From Sphingobacterium sp. (GTDB lineage Bacteria; Bacteroidota; Bacteroidia; Sphingobacteriales; Sphingobacteriaceae), in the NCBI GenBank assembly GCA_031277685.1, contig JAITLV010000246.1, positions 57,516 to 121,515 of the forward strand: a DNA stretch of 64,000 nucleotides, given 5' to 3'. Within the stretch, counting starts at the first letter, position 1, and each line of letters begins with the position of its first letter. This document shows, one piece after another, positions 1 to 9,548 of the stretch. The translations under genes and the position numbers were made by a program. The notes under the pieces are model-generated. The model saw only the letters and a program-made list of their open reading frames with translations, was not told the origin of the DNA and ran no database searches.

Positions 1-726
1 GTAAAATTTAGCACTTTACAGGAAGCTGTGTTCAATGCCTTTAACCAACAGTTCTATCATCCACAGGAGTATAGCTACGGCTCAGGGAGCCAAACGGCAC
101 TGGCTATGCCGCTCTATGTTGGCCTTGTACCAGAGGAGTTACAACAACCGGTTTTTGAAAAATTGACAACAGCGGTCTGCCAGAACGATACTGCGCTGAC
201 AGCCGGCGATATAGGACACCGTTATCTGTTGCGGACCTTACAGCAACATAACCGGGATGAGTTGATCTACGCCATGCATCACCGTGATGACCGCCCTGGA
301 TATGGTTATCAGCTACGAAAAGGAGCAACGGCGCTCACTGAATCCTGGGCTGGATTGCCGAATGTCTCCAATAACCATTTTATGTTGGGGCATCTAATGG
401 AATGGTTTCATACGGGGCTTGGAGGCATCGAGCAAGAAGCAGAATCAACAGGATTTAAACATTTTCGCATAGCACCCAAAATGCTGGACGTATTGAAAAA
501 CTGTGAAGTGAGTTTTAAGAGTCCCTATGGAAAGATTTATTTTAGCCGAAATCAGGCGCAGGGAAACTATCAACTGGAGGTTCCCGTCAATAGCCGCTGT
601 ACCCTGGTGCTGCCAAAGGGAACTTATCTGGTCAATGGAAAAGCCATCGATGTACGATCCGTCAACGTAAAGGAGGGGCATGTAGAATTACAATTGGGCT
701 CTGGGAAATATACAATTACTAAGTAA
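1..726 (+). CDS. Alpha-L-rhamnosidase, GH78 type, C-terminal part (5' end outside window)
   Basis: The frame is open from base 1, so the GTG at 28 is not a real start and the gene enters the window from the left. About 241 residues are visible. They match the end of the (alpha/alpha)6 barrel of GH78 rhamnosidases: a stretch with NRDD and PGYGYQL, then GATALTESW, whose Glu aligns with the general base of the family, then SNNHFMLGHLMEWF, followed by the small C-terminal beta domain. The family hydrolyses terminal alpha-L-rhamnosyl residues. A second GH78-type gene (28328), a GH106 gene and a rhamnose catabolic cluster lie downstream. The N-terminal domains and the acid residue cannot be seen here. 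Confidence 0.88.
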   Translation, partial: VKFSTLQEAVFNAFNQQFYHPQEYSYGSGSQTALAMPLYVGLVPEELQQPVFEKLTTAVCQNDTALTAGDIGHRYLLRTLQQHNRDELIYAMHHRDDRPGYGYQLRKGATALTESWAGLPNVSNNHFMLGHLMEWFHTGLGGIEQEAESTGFKHFRIAPKMLDVLKNCEVSFKSPYGKIYFSRNQAQGNYQLEVPVNSRCTLVLPKGTYLVNGKAIDVRSVNVKEGHVELQLGSGKYTITK

Positions 727-836
727 AAGAAGCTAATAAAGGGATTATTTTAGACAGCTATAAACTTATGATGATGCTGTCATAGAACAGCTTGAAAATT
801 TAAGAAGCATACTAACGAAGAAAATAGAGTAGACAG

Positions 837-1928
837 ATGAAAAGATTAATGCTATTGCTATCCATTGCTTTGCTCGGGCCTAAATTAAAGGCTCAGACTC
901 CGGCTGTTTCCAGTGCGGAGATGGCAAAAATTTATGATGAAGTAAAGACCCCCTATAAATATGGACTTGTTTTAATACCTGCGCATAAAGGCGAATTGAT
1001 GGATTGTCCGACCATTTATAAGGAGGGGAAATATTGGTATATGACCTATATTGTCTTTGATGGGAATGGGTATGAGACCTGGCTTGCCCAAAGTACCGAT
1101 TTATTGAACTGGAAGACGATGGGGAAGCAAATTGCCGTGGACAATGGAAACAGCTGGGATGCGAAACAACGGGCAGGCTATAATGCCCTTGTTGACACGA
1201 AGTGGGGTGGAAAGTACAAACTCAATAGTTACGCCGGAAAATACTGGATGTCTTATTTTGGAGGTTCGACAGCAGGCTACGAGCCTGAACCGCTGGCGAT
1301 TGGGATGGCTTATACCACTAAAAAGCCGACCCAACCTGTGGAATGGCAACGGTTGCCCAAGCCCGTGTTGACCAGTACGGATCCGGATGTTTCCTGGTGG
1401 GAAAACCGCCATAAGCTTTTTAAAAGCTATGTGATTGAAGACCCTGATAAAAATACTGGCCATCGTTTCATTATGTATTATAATGCGGTAGGTGATTCCT
1501 TGGCGAATAACAAGGCAACACGATGGTATGAACGCATCGGAATGGCTGTATCGGACGATATGAAAACCTGGAAGCGTTTTCAGAAAGATCCAGTCGTGCA
1601 TCATCCCATGGGGATCACTGGGGATCCCATGATCCAGCGGATTCATAATACCTGGGTCATGTTTTATTTTGGTGCATTCTGGAAAGACCGTAAGGGTGCA
1701 TTCAACCGCTTTGCGGCATCCAAGGATTTGATCCATTGGACTGATTGGGAAGGCGCCAACCTGATTGAGTCCAGTGAAAGCTTTGATCAGCAATATGCAC
1801 ATAAGTCTTTTGTATTGAAAGCGCAGGGCCTGGTCTACCACTTTTACTGTGCGGTGGACAGTCAGGGCAATCGGGGGATCGCATTGGCAACTTCCAAAGA
1901 TTTAGGGCAAAGCAAAGTACATTTTTAA
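837..1928 (+). CDS. Secreted five-bladed beta-propeller glycosidase (GH43/GH117/GH130-like)
   Basis: 363 residues with a type I signal peptide (MKRLMLLLSIALL, probable cleavage after KAQ near residue 20). The rest has the repeating blade pattern of five-bladed propeller glycosidases: DCPTIYKEGKYWYMTY near residues 56-71, then several S.D...W blade motifs (STDLLNW, SDDMKTW, SKDLIHW) and GDPMIQRIHNTWVMFY near residue 265. Acidic residues at blade starts are consistent with a glycosidase, but I cannot assign the exact family or substrate. It follows the GH78 gene by 110 bp and precedes the GH2 gene by 186 bp on the same strand, so it probably belongs to the same locus. A relative of the same general fold is at 50117. 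Confidence 0.72.
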   Translation: MKRLMLLLSIALLGPKLKAQTPAVSSAEMAKIYDEVKTPYKYGLVLIPAHKGELMDCPTIYKEGKYWYMTYIVFDGNGYETWLAQSTDLLNWKTMGKQIAVDNGNSWDAKQRAGYNALVDTKWGGKYKLNSYAGKYWMSYFGGSTAGYEPEPLAIGMAYTTKKPTQPVEWQRLPKPVLTSTDPDVSWWENRHKLFKSYVIEDPDKNTGHRFIMYYNAVGDSLANNKATRWYERIGMAVSDDMKTWKRFQKDPVVHHPMGITGDPMIQRIHNTWVMFYFGAFWKDRKGAFNRFAASKDLIHWTDWEGANLIESSESFDQQYAHKSFVLKAQGLVYHFYCAVDSQGNRGIALATSKDLGQSKVHF

Positions 1929-2114
1929 TAAGATATAATGCCTAGATATTGAAATACCCCATGATGGCCAGATCCAATAATCTGATTAATATATAGAATC
2001 TTTTACAAACTTGAAGGCCGTATAAATGCCTTTAAAATTGATCAACGTATAAAAAAACAAATACAACGATTCCTTCTAAAGCAATCTTATCCGTATTTAA
2101 AGAATCATTTAGCT

Positions 2115-4514
2115 ATGAAGTTACATTATTTTATTACCCTTATCTTTTTGCTGCTGCTCCAATTGGTTTCTGCTCAGGGACCTGCCAAAATTCGTTTTAA
2201 TGAAAACTGGCGTTTTACCTTACAGGATGACCTCGGTTTTCGCTTGAACGACGGGGATGTCCAAGCTTGGGAATCGGTGGAATTGCCCCATGACTGGAGT
2301 ATTAAAGCTGATTTTGCCGCTAGCTACCCTGCGGGCAATGCCGGTGGCGCATTGCCTGGCGGAATTGGCTGGTATAGTAAAACATTTACCTTGCCGACCT
2401 CGGATCAGGGTAAGGCAGTGCAATTATATTTTGGTGGGATTTACCGTTACGCCGAAATATGGATCAATGGCAGCTACTTGGGAAAAATGCCCAATGGCTA
2501 CCTCTCCTTTACTGTGGATCTGACACCCTATCTGCATTATGGAAAGCAGCATAACCGCATTGCTGTCCGAGTGGATAATAGTCAACAACCAAATTCCAGA
2601 TGGTATTCAGGTTCGGGAATTTACCGCGATGTCTACCTGATCAAAACAAGTCCGATATACCTGAATGAGCAGGAAACATTTATTAGCACACCCGAAGTGC
2701 AGGGGGAACTGGGAACTTTAAAGGTGCAATCTAAACTGAGTAAGATAGCGACAGCGAAGGCAAGTTCTACCAGACAGAAATACCAGCTTAAGGTGTGGGA
2801 TCCCAAGGGCAAACTGGTGCTGAAAAAGACGGGCACCGAACAGGGTGGGGATATTGAAGCGTCAGTGACTGTTGACGAGCCGATGTTGTGGAGCCCAAAT
2901 GCGGCAAATTTATATCGTGTCCAGTTGGCTTTATTGAATAACAACAATACGATTGAGGATCAGATTGAAAAAAGAATCGGATTCAGGACAATTCGGTTTG
3001 ATGCAAAAACAGGCTTTTACTTAAACGGCAAGGCTTTGAAGATTTTCGGAGTCTGCATGCATCATGATTTGGGTGCTTTAGGCGCTGCTTTTAATAAGTC
3101 GGCAGCAAAAAGGCAGCTTGTGATCATGAAAGAAATGGGTGCGAATGCCATTCGTACCGCCCATAACCCGCCAGCAGAAGAATTACTTGATCTCTGTGAT
3201 GAAATGGGGATCCTGGTGTACAATGAAGCCTTTGATATGTGGAAAAAGCGAAAAAATAAGTTTGATTACCATATTGATTTCCCGACAGAATACCGCAAAG
3301 ATATCGAGGCCTTTGTGCGTAGGGACCGCAACCATGCTTCGGTCATCCTATGGAGTATCGGCAATGAAATCCGCGAGCAATTTGATTCCACCGGAATTGC
3401 CCTAACCCAAGATATGGCTACATTGGTTAAGTCCCTTGATCCCACACGTCCCGTTACTGCAGCGCTGACAGAAAATAACTATGCAAAAAATTTTATTGCA
3501 CAGGCACAGGCATTGGATGTCTTAGGGTTTAACTATAAACACGAAGATTACGATAAACTGCCTGTAGAATTTAAAAATATTCCGCTACTGGCGTCAGAAA
3601 CAGTGTCTGCTTTACAGACAAGAGCAGTCTATGATAGACTGCAGGATACCATCCAGCTATGGCCGGCATCCTCCAAAGACAAATATGTCGTGAACGGCAA
3701 TCCCGATTTTACGGTATCTGCTTACGATAATGTGGCCGCTTATTGGGGTACAAGCCATGAAAAGGCCTGGCTGGCGGTTAAAAACCGTCCTTTTCTGGCA
3801 GGTACCTTTGTCTGGACCGGATTTGATTATCTGGGAGAGCCAGTGCCTTATCCTTATCCTGCACGGAGCTCTTACTATGGTATTGTTGATCTTGCTGGTA
3901 TTCCAAAAGACGTGTATTATATGTATCAGTCCGAATGGACCGACAAAGATGTCCTGCATCTTTTGCCCCATTGGAACTGGAAAGCTGGGGACAGTGTAGA
4001 CGTGTGGGCCTACTATAACAAGGCTGATGAGGTCGAACTGTTTCTGAATGGTAAAAGTCTGGGAACCTCTACAAAGACAGCAGACCGCTTGCATGCAACC
4101 TGGAAGGTGCCTTTCGAAAAAGGAGAACTGAAAGCGGTTAAAAAGCGGAATGGAAAAATTGTACAGGAAACCAGTATCCGGACAGCCACTGATGCACATA
4201 CTGTAAAAGTAAGCTTGGAGCATGAAAAGTATGCTGCTGGAGAATCCCGTGATCTTTACTTTATTACGGCGGAATTAGTAGACCAAGCAGGACAGTCCGT
4301 GTTGCACAATGACCAAGAAATTGAGTTTATTGTAATGGGAAATGGAAAAGTGCTCGGAACCGATAATGGATTTCAAGCCGATCTAAGGGGATTACATCAT
4401 CCTAAAAGAAAAACATTTAAGGGGAAAGCGTTGGGAATTGTCCAAAAAACAGGAGATAAAGCCTGTACAGTAATCATCCGCTCTGCTTTAGGTGACCAAA
4501 AAATAACGATTTAA
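2115..4514 (+). CDS. Glycoside hydrolase family 2 (beta-galactosidase-like), secreted
   Basis: 799 residues with a signal peptide ending around VSAQ (residue 20). The order is the usual GH2 one: jelly-roll sugar-binding domain (about 25-190), Ig-like domain (about 195-295), TIM barrel (about 300-620), then C-terminal Ig-like domains with the VELFLNGKSLG motif often seen in DUF4982-type beta-galactosidases. The acid/base Glu is in SIGNEIRE (E418) and the nucleophile is probably the Glu in LLASETVSAL (E495). The family includes beta-galactosidases, beta-glucuronidases and arabinopyranosidases, so the substrate is open. It stands directly upstream of the first SusC gene and likely acts on the same glycan as its neighbours. 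Confidence 0.88.
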   Translation: MKLHYFITLIFLLLLQLVSAQGPAKIRFNENWRFTLQDDLGFRLNDGDVQAWESVELPHDWSIKADFAASYPAGNAGGALPGGIGWYSKTFTLPTSDQGKAVQLYFGGIYRYAEIWINGSYLGKMPNGYLSFTVDLTPYLHYGKQHNRIAVRVDNSQQPNSRWYSGSGIYRDVYLIKTSPIYLNEQETFISTPEVQGELGTLKVQSKLSKIATAKASSTRQKYQLKVWDPKGKLVLKKTGTEQGGDIEASVTVDEPMLWSPNAANLYRVQLALLNNNNTIEDQIEKRIGFRTIRFDAKTGFYLNGKALKIFGVCMHHDLGALGAAFNKSAAKRQLVIMKEMGANAIRTAHNPPAEELLDLCDEMGILVYNEAFDMWKKRKNKFDYHIDFPTEYRKDIEAFVRRDRNHASVILWSIGNEIREQFDSTGIALTQDMATLVKSLDPTRPVTAALTENNYAKNFIAQAQALDVLGFNYKHEDYDKLPVEFKNIPLLASETVSALQTRAVYDRLQDTIQLWPASSKDKYVVNGNPDFTVSAYDNVAAYWGTSHEKAWLAVKNRPFLAGTFVWTGFDYLGEPVPYPYPARSSYYGIVDLAGIPKDVYYMYQSEWTDKDVLHLLPHWNWKAGDSVDVWAYYNKADEVELFLNGKSLGTSTKTADRLHATWKVPFEKGELKAVKKRNGKIVQETSIRTATDAHTVKVSLEHEKYAAGESRDLYFITAELVDQAGQSVLHNDQEIEFIVMGNGKVLGTDNGFQADLRGLHHPKRKTFKGKALGIVQKTGDKACTVIIRSALGDQKITI

Positions 4515-4602
4515 CCATTTATTCCTTCAGAAAAATAAAAGGGGACCAGAAGTCAACGAATAAAAAATAACCACATTACGCGAATAAATCTAAAAACTCA
4601 AT

Positions 4603-7600
4603 ATGAATATAAACAAGATTAATCTCGGGAAAATGACGCTAGAGGTAGTTACTCCAGCTTCAAAATATCCGATGTTAATACTCTTTTGCAGCAGTTTCAC
4701 CGTGGGTACACCGCTGTTTGCCAACGCTGCATTCCATGCCAATACAGCGCATAACATCACCATAAAACAGGGGCGAGAGATCAAGGGGAAAATTACGGAT
4801 GAACAGGGAAGTCCTGTTGCTGGTGCGACCGTTGCACTTATCAATTCGACACAGTCGACTTCGACCAATGCTACTGGTGAATTTACATTGAACCTTACAA
4901 GTGCAAATGGTACGATTCGGATCACTTCGGTTGGTTATTCGGAAATTGTGCAAGCTGTAAAGGCAGGTGAAAATGTCAGTGTGGTGCTCAAAAAAGACGA
5001 TCGCGCTTTGGATGAGGTGGTGGTCATCGGGTATGGTACGGCCAAACGCCGGGACTTGACCGGCGCTGTCGCTTCGGTAAAATCCGAAGATATTATGATG
5101 ACGCCAACGGCCAATGTCATGGATGCCCTTCAGGGGAAGGTCTCCGGTCTGGATATCAGCAAATCGTCGGGACGGGCAGGAGCCAACGTAAGCGCGAGTT
5201 TACGTGGTAATAGATCTATTAATGGGGACAATAATCCGCTTTATATCATTGACGGTATTCCGGGTGATTTTACCAGCCTAAACCCCAGCGACATCGAGTC
5301 AATAGATATCCTCAAAGATGCGTCATCAACAGCCATCTATGGATCTGCGGGATCCAACGGGGTTATCATCATCACCACCAAACAGGGGAAAGCCGGGAAA
5401 GCGATCGTAAATTTTGATTCTTACTTTGGATATAACGGTTTCCCGAAATATCCACATGGATTAGTGGGGGATGATTATATGAAATTGAAAAGGGAAGCTT
5501 ATCGGGGTGAACATGGTAATTATCCGGAGTTTGCGAATAATATCTTTAAGAATCCAGCACAGTTGGCAGCCTTTGAAAATGGGAAATGGGTAGATTGGAT
5601 GGATCTGGTACTGAAAGATGGGATCCAGCAGAATTACAGCTTCTCGGTCAATGGTGGCAATGAAAAGACAAAAGCTTTTCTTTCGCTCAACTATAACGAT
5701 GAGGAAGGGTTGATCAAAAATGACAATAATAAAAAATATGCTGTACGGGCCAATATAGATCACAAATTATCTGACTTGTTCAAAGTTGGAACGAACCTCC
5801 AATATACCTATAAAGACAATAATCAGGCAGCACAGAATGTCTTTGGCAATAGCTTGACCTTTTTGCCGCTGGGGGATGCTTTTGATGCTGAAGGAAATAT
5901 CAACCATATTCCGGTGGATGGTGTTACCAATCCCCTGTCCGATCAGATCAAGGATCAGTATAAAAACAATATCCTGAGCAATTATTTTGCAGGGAATGCC
6001 TATCTCGATTTTACGCCGATCAAAGGACTTTCCTTTCGTTCAATTTTTGGCGCGACGATAGGCTCCCAACGCACAGGAAGATATTTTGGGATGCAGTCCA
6101 TTGCCAATCCCGAAGCAGGTTTTAAATTACCTGCAGCGGTCATCATCAATGATCGAAATTACAATTACCGCTGGGAAAATATCCTGAATTATGAATTTAA
6201 GCTGCAGGAAGACCATCATTTTGCGTTGACAGGAGTAACATCCTGGTCAAAAAATCAAGCCGAACAAGCTTATGCTGGGGGTTCCGGTTTTGACCTGGAT
6301 TCCTATTCTTTCCACAACCTGAGTGCGGCGACCACTTCGGTCATTCGCTCTTCCTATATCGGTTCACAGTCCATGTCTTATGTAGGCCGTGTCAATTATA
6401 ATTATCAAGGCCGTTATTTGGTATCCCTTTCCAGCCGTTGGGATGGCGTTTCTAGGCTGTCCGAAGGCAATAAATGGGATGTATTTCCGGCAGGTGCTTT
6501 TGCTTGGCGCTTAAGTGATGAGCAATTCTTTTCGCCATTAAAAAGTAAAATATCGGAGTTAAAGCTACGTGCTGGTTACGGTATTACCGGTAATTCCGGT
6601 GGTGTCGGTGCCTATGGTACACAAGCGGGTGGCTTTAATGCACCCAAACCCGTAGGCTTTGGTGAAAGTACGCTTGGTCCGGCTTTTATTCTAAACCAAC
6701 AATTGGCTAACAAAGACCTGGGTTGGGAAAAATCTTACACAACCAATATTGGGCTCGATGCAGAATTCTTAAACCGTAGAGCCAACCTGACCTTAGACTG
6801 GTACAATACCGAAACCAAGGACCTGCTCTTTCTCCGGGATATGCCAGCTTCATTGGGCGGTTCTTGGGGTGCACCTTTCAAGATGTGGCAGAATATTGGT
6901 GCAACAAATAATAGGGGATTTGAACTTGCTTTAAATACAAAAAATATTCAGCGCGAAGCATTTACCTGGAATTCAACATTGACTTTTGCAGCGAATAAAG
7001 AACGTGTGACATCACTCCCAGGGGGTAAAGATCTGATTTCAAATAACCTATTTCTAAATCAGCCGATCAAGACCTTTTTTGATTATCAATATCTCGGTAT
7101 CTGGCAGGAAAGTGAAGCAGAGCAGGCAGCCTTATTCAATTCCAAACCGGGTGATATTAAGTTAGCCACCGATGGTACGGTCAATGAAGATGGTATGCAT
7201 GCCTATGGTGCCAAGGATAAACGTATTCTTGGATCAGCAGTTCCGAAATGGACAGGTGGATTTCAGAATAACTTCAAGTATCAGAACTGGGACCTTTCGG
7301 TGTTTTTGACAGCCAGATGGGGACAGATGCTGTCCAGCAACTTGATCACACGTTATGACCCGACGACTGGGGTAGGCAATAGTCCGGACGATATTGACTA
7401 TTGGACACCAGAAAATCCGGGCGCTTATTTGCCAAGACCGGGGTTACATTCTTCTACCAGCGGTTATATCGGATTCGATGCCTTGAAATACGTAAATGGA
7501 TCTTATTTTAAAATACGAAATATTACCCTGGGCTATAGCTTGCCGAAGTCTTTTATCAAGCGCCTTTCCATGGAACGTTTTCGTTTTTATGCAACCGCTA

Positions 7601-7719
7601 ACAATCCGTTCATCTTTACGAAAAGCAAGCTGCTAAAGTACCAGGATCCCGAATCCAACGGTTCGGATAATTTCCCTTTGACTAAACAGTTTGTGGTCGG
7701 ATTAAATGTTACTTTTTAA
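4603..7719 (+). CDS. SusC-like TonB-dependent outer-membrane receptor (first pair)
   Basis: 1038 residues. After an N-terminal hydrophobic export segment there is a carboxypeptidase-like regulatory domain (about 58-135, starting IKGKITDEQGSPVAGATV). Then come a TonB box with the SusC signature DEVVVIGYGT near residue 138, the plug domain (through DASSTAIYGSAGSNGVIIITTK) and a 22-strand-type barrel ending in the aromatic residues of an outer-membrane protein (VVGLNVTF). SusC proteins import oligosaccharides under a SusD lid using TonB energy. SusD1 follows after 12 bp. Together with the second pair it suggests that the locus handles two different oligosaccharides or two ends of one glycan. No sigma/anti-sigma or hybrid two-component regulator for it lies in the window. 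Confidence 0.95.
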   Translation: MNINKINLGKMTLEVVTPASKYPMLILFCSSFTVGTPLFANAAFHANTAHNITIKQGREIKGKITDEQGSPVAGATVALINSTQSTSTNATGEFTLNLTSANGTIRITSVGYSEIVQAVKAGENVSVVLKKDDRALDEVVVIGYGTAKRRDLTGAVASVKSEDIMMTPTANVMDALQGKVSGLDISKSSGRAGANVSASLRGNRSINGDNNPLYIIDGIPGDFTSLNPSDIESIDILKDASSTAIYGSAGSNGVIIITTKQGKAGKAIVNFDSYFGYNGFPKYPHGLVGDDYMKLKREAYRGEHGNYPEFANNIFKNPAQLAAFENGKWVDWMDLVLKDGIQQNYSFSVNGGNEKTKAFLSLNYNDEEGLIKNDNNKKYAVRANIDHKLSDLFKVGTNLQYTYKDNNQAAQNVFGNSLTFLPLGDAFDAEGNINHIPVDGVTNPLSDQIKDQYKNNILSNYFAGNAYLDFTPIKGLSFRSIFGATIGSQRTGRYFGMQSIANPEAGFKLPAAVIINDRNYNYRWENILNYEFKLQEDHHFALTGVTSWSKNQAEQAYAGGSGFDLDSYSFHNLSAATTSVIRSSYIGSQSMSYVGRVNYNYQGRYLVSLSSRWDGVSRLSEGNKWDVFPAGAFAWRLSDEQFFSPLKSKISELKLRAGYGITGNSGGVGAYGTQAGGFNAPKPVGFGESTLGPAFILNQQLANKDLGWEKSYTTNIGLDAEFLNRRANLTLDWYNTETKDLLFLRDMPASLGGSWGAPFKMWQNIGATNNRGFELALNTKNIQREAFTWNSTLTFAANKERVTSLPGGKDLISNNLFLNQPIKTFFDYQYLGIWQESEAEQAALFNSKPGDIKLATDGTVNEDGMHAYGAKDKRILGSAVPKWTGGFQNNFKYQNWDLSVFLTARWGQMLSSNLITRYDPTTGVGNSPDDIDYWTPENPGAYLPRPGLHSSTSGYIGFDALKYVNGSYFKIRNITLGYSLPKSFIKRLSMERFRFYATANNPFIFTKSKLLKYQDPESNGSDNFPLTKQFVVGLNVTF

Positions 7720-7731
7720 TGCCAATATATT

Positions 7732-9510
7732 ATGAAAATCAAATACTTCAATATACTCTTATGTGCAGGTCTGTTGCTAAATTCTTGTGGCCTTGATGAA
7801 TATAATCCCTCGGGGGTCACTGTAGATAAAGTCGCGGAAAATAAAGCCGGTTTTGAGAAACTGATCAATAGCTGTTATTTCGATCTACCCCGCTATTTTT
7901 ATGGGCGGAATTTTCTACTCGTGACCGAAGGTGGTACAGATTTATGGACGGCAGATCTCAATTCAAATAATAACCAAAACTACTTGAAATATGCTTCCGG
8001 TGGATCCATGTCCATTGATATGGCCAAGGATTACTGGAATGGGGCCTATGATGCCATCAACTACTGTAATATTGTCATTGGGCGTGTAGATCAGGTAAAA
8101 GATTTTTCCAGTGAAGCGGAAAAACTGGCGAAAGTGGCTGAGGCCCATTTTTTGCGGGCCTTATATTACTTTCACCTGGTTGAGCAGTTTGGCCCCTGTC
8201 CGCTCAACCTAACGGAAACTGCATCAGCGAACACCGCTGCCCAGCGTACACCAGTGTTGGAAATCTATGAGAAATGTATCTTGCCCGATCTTCGATTTGC
8301 CGCGGCGCATTTGCCGGTAGGACCAACCGAGGCTGGTAGACCAAGTCAAAAAGCCGCCTTGGGCCTATTGGCGAAAACCTGTCTGCAGACAAAAGAATAC
8401 AATACCAATCAATATCTCGAAGAAGCGCTTGCTACAGCTAAAAAATTGATTGACAACCAAGCTGGCTACAATGTACGCCTGTACGCCTCCTTTATCGACA
8501 ATTTTAATGCGGCAAATAACAAGAAAAACGCCGAAGCACTTTATCAGATTCCTTATTCGCAGGAGTATGGATCAACCAATGTTTATGATCACAACAATGA
8601 TTTTAAACGTTTCTACTGTACACCGGCGACCTTTGGCGCCATACAACTGGCCGGATTTCAGACCGAAATAGGGCGTTGGTCCGGCGGAACTTTTATGCCG
8701 ACCAAATACCTGCTTGATGTTTTTAAAAATAGCGATAACAGTTTGGATCCACGTTATGGGATTTCATTTCAGACGCAATGGCTCTCGAATGTCAGTTACG
8801 ATTGGAGCCGGGATGCCGTTGTCCAATTCGACCGCGAAGAAAACGCTGTTGGTATAGGGACGAATCTTCCAAAAGGAGCCCTGGCAATTAAAATAGCCCG
8901 TGAGGGGGAGACTGCTTATGCAGAAGAAAAAAAGGCTCAATTTCAGCAAAAATACATTTGGCTTGATCTGGAAGATGTCTACGGTTCCGATAATAAAGTC
9001 AAGATGAAATATACCCGGACAAACCAACAGCCTGGACAGGTTGACAATCCATTCATTGGTTTCTACCCATCCTTGGTGAAATTTAATTCAGGCTCATTGA
9101 TCAGTCCAAAGGCCAACAATTTTACCAGTGATGCCTTTGCTACAGTCATGCGCTTAGGTGAAGTATACCTGATCGCTGCCGAGGCTTCATTCCACCTGAA
9201 TGGGGCCAATGCCACAGCCACTAACTACATCAATGTATTACGGGATCGTGTCGGCGCCAAGCCCATTAGTATGGGTGAGCTGAATGTTCAATTTATACTC
9301 GATGAACGTGCCCGTGAATTGTGTGGTGAGTATACCCGCTGGTACGACCTGAAAAGAATGGGCAAATTGAACCGCGCCTATCTGATGGCTGTCAATCCCG
9401 ATGTCGGACAATATTTTAAAGATGGCGTACATGGCCTGCGACCTATTCCGCAAGGGCAAATGGATGCAATTACTAACCCAGGTGAATTTGTTCAGAATAA
9501 TGGCTATTAA
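7732..9510 (+). CDS. SusD/RagB-like glycan-binding lipoprotein (first pair)
   Basis: 592 residues. The signal ends in the lipobox LNSC (Cys about residue 19), so the protein is a lipoprotein, by analogy on the cell surface. The body has the SusD features: TPR-like helices early on (FLRALYYFHLVEQFG), and the C-terminal signature LDERARELCGEYTRWYDLKRMGKL near residues 522-545. It ends with the typical I.NPGEFVQNNGY tail. It pairs with the SusC immediately upstream, where it would act as the hinged lid that binds glycan. Binding residues cannot be predicted because SusD ligand sites are poorly conserved. Confidence 0.95.
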   Translation: MKIKYFNILLCAGLLLNSCGLDEYNPSGVTVDKVAENKAGFEKLINSCYFDLPRYFYGRNFLLVTEGGTDLWTADLNSNNNQNYLKYASGGSMSIDMAKDYWNGAYDAINYCNIVIGRVDQVKDFSSEAEKLAKVAEAHFLRALYYFHLVEQFGPCPLNLTETASANTAAQRTPVLEIYEKCILPDLRFAAAHLPVGPTEAGRPSQKAALGLLAKTCLQTKEYNTNQYLEEALATAKKLIDNQAGYNVRLYASFIDNFNAANNKKNAEALYQIPYSQEYGSTNVYDHNNDFKRFYCTPATFGAIQLAGFQTEIGRWSGGTFMPTKYLLDVFKNSDNSLDPRYGISFQTQWLSNVSYDWSRDAVVQFDREENAVGIGTNLPKGALAIKIAREGETAYAEEKKAQFQQKYIWLDLEDVYGSDNKVKMKYTRTNQQPGQVDNPFIGFYPSLVKFNSGSLISPKANNFTSDAFATVMRLGEVYLIAAEASFHLNGANATATNYINVLRDRVGAKPISMGELNVQFILDERARELCGEYTRWYDLKRMGKLNRAYLMAVNPDVGQYFKDGVHGLRPIPQGQMDAITNPGEFVQNNGY

Positions 9511-9548
9511 TTTTTAGTCATGTAAACCATAAACCAAAATCCTAAATT

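Noticed and set aside
28..726. GTG at 28 as a true start of a 232-residue protein
   Set aside because: The frame is open to base 1 and the sequence matches only the C-terminal part of GH78, so the gene is cut by the window edge.
1101..1841. 246-codon open frame on the minus strand inside the propeller glycosidase
   Set aside because: It lies wholly antisense to a well-supported exported enzyme, has no family pattern, and no ribosome-binding site was seen.
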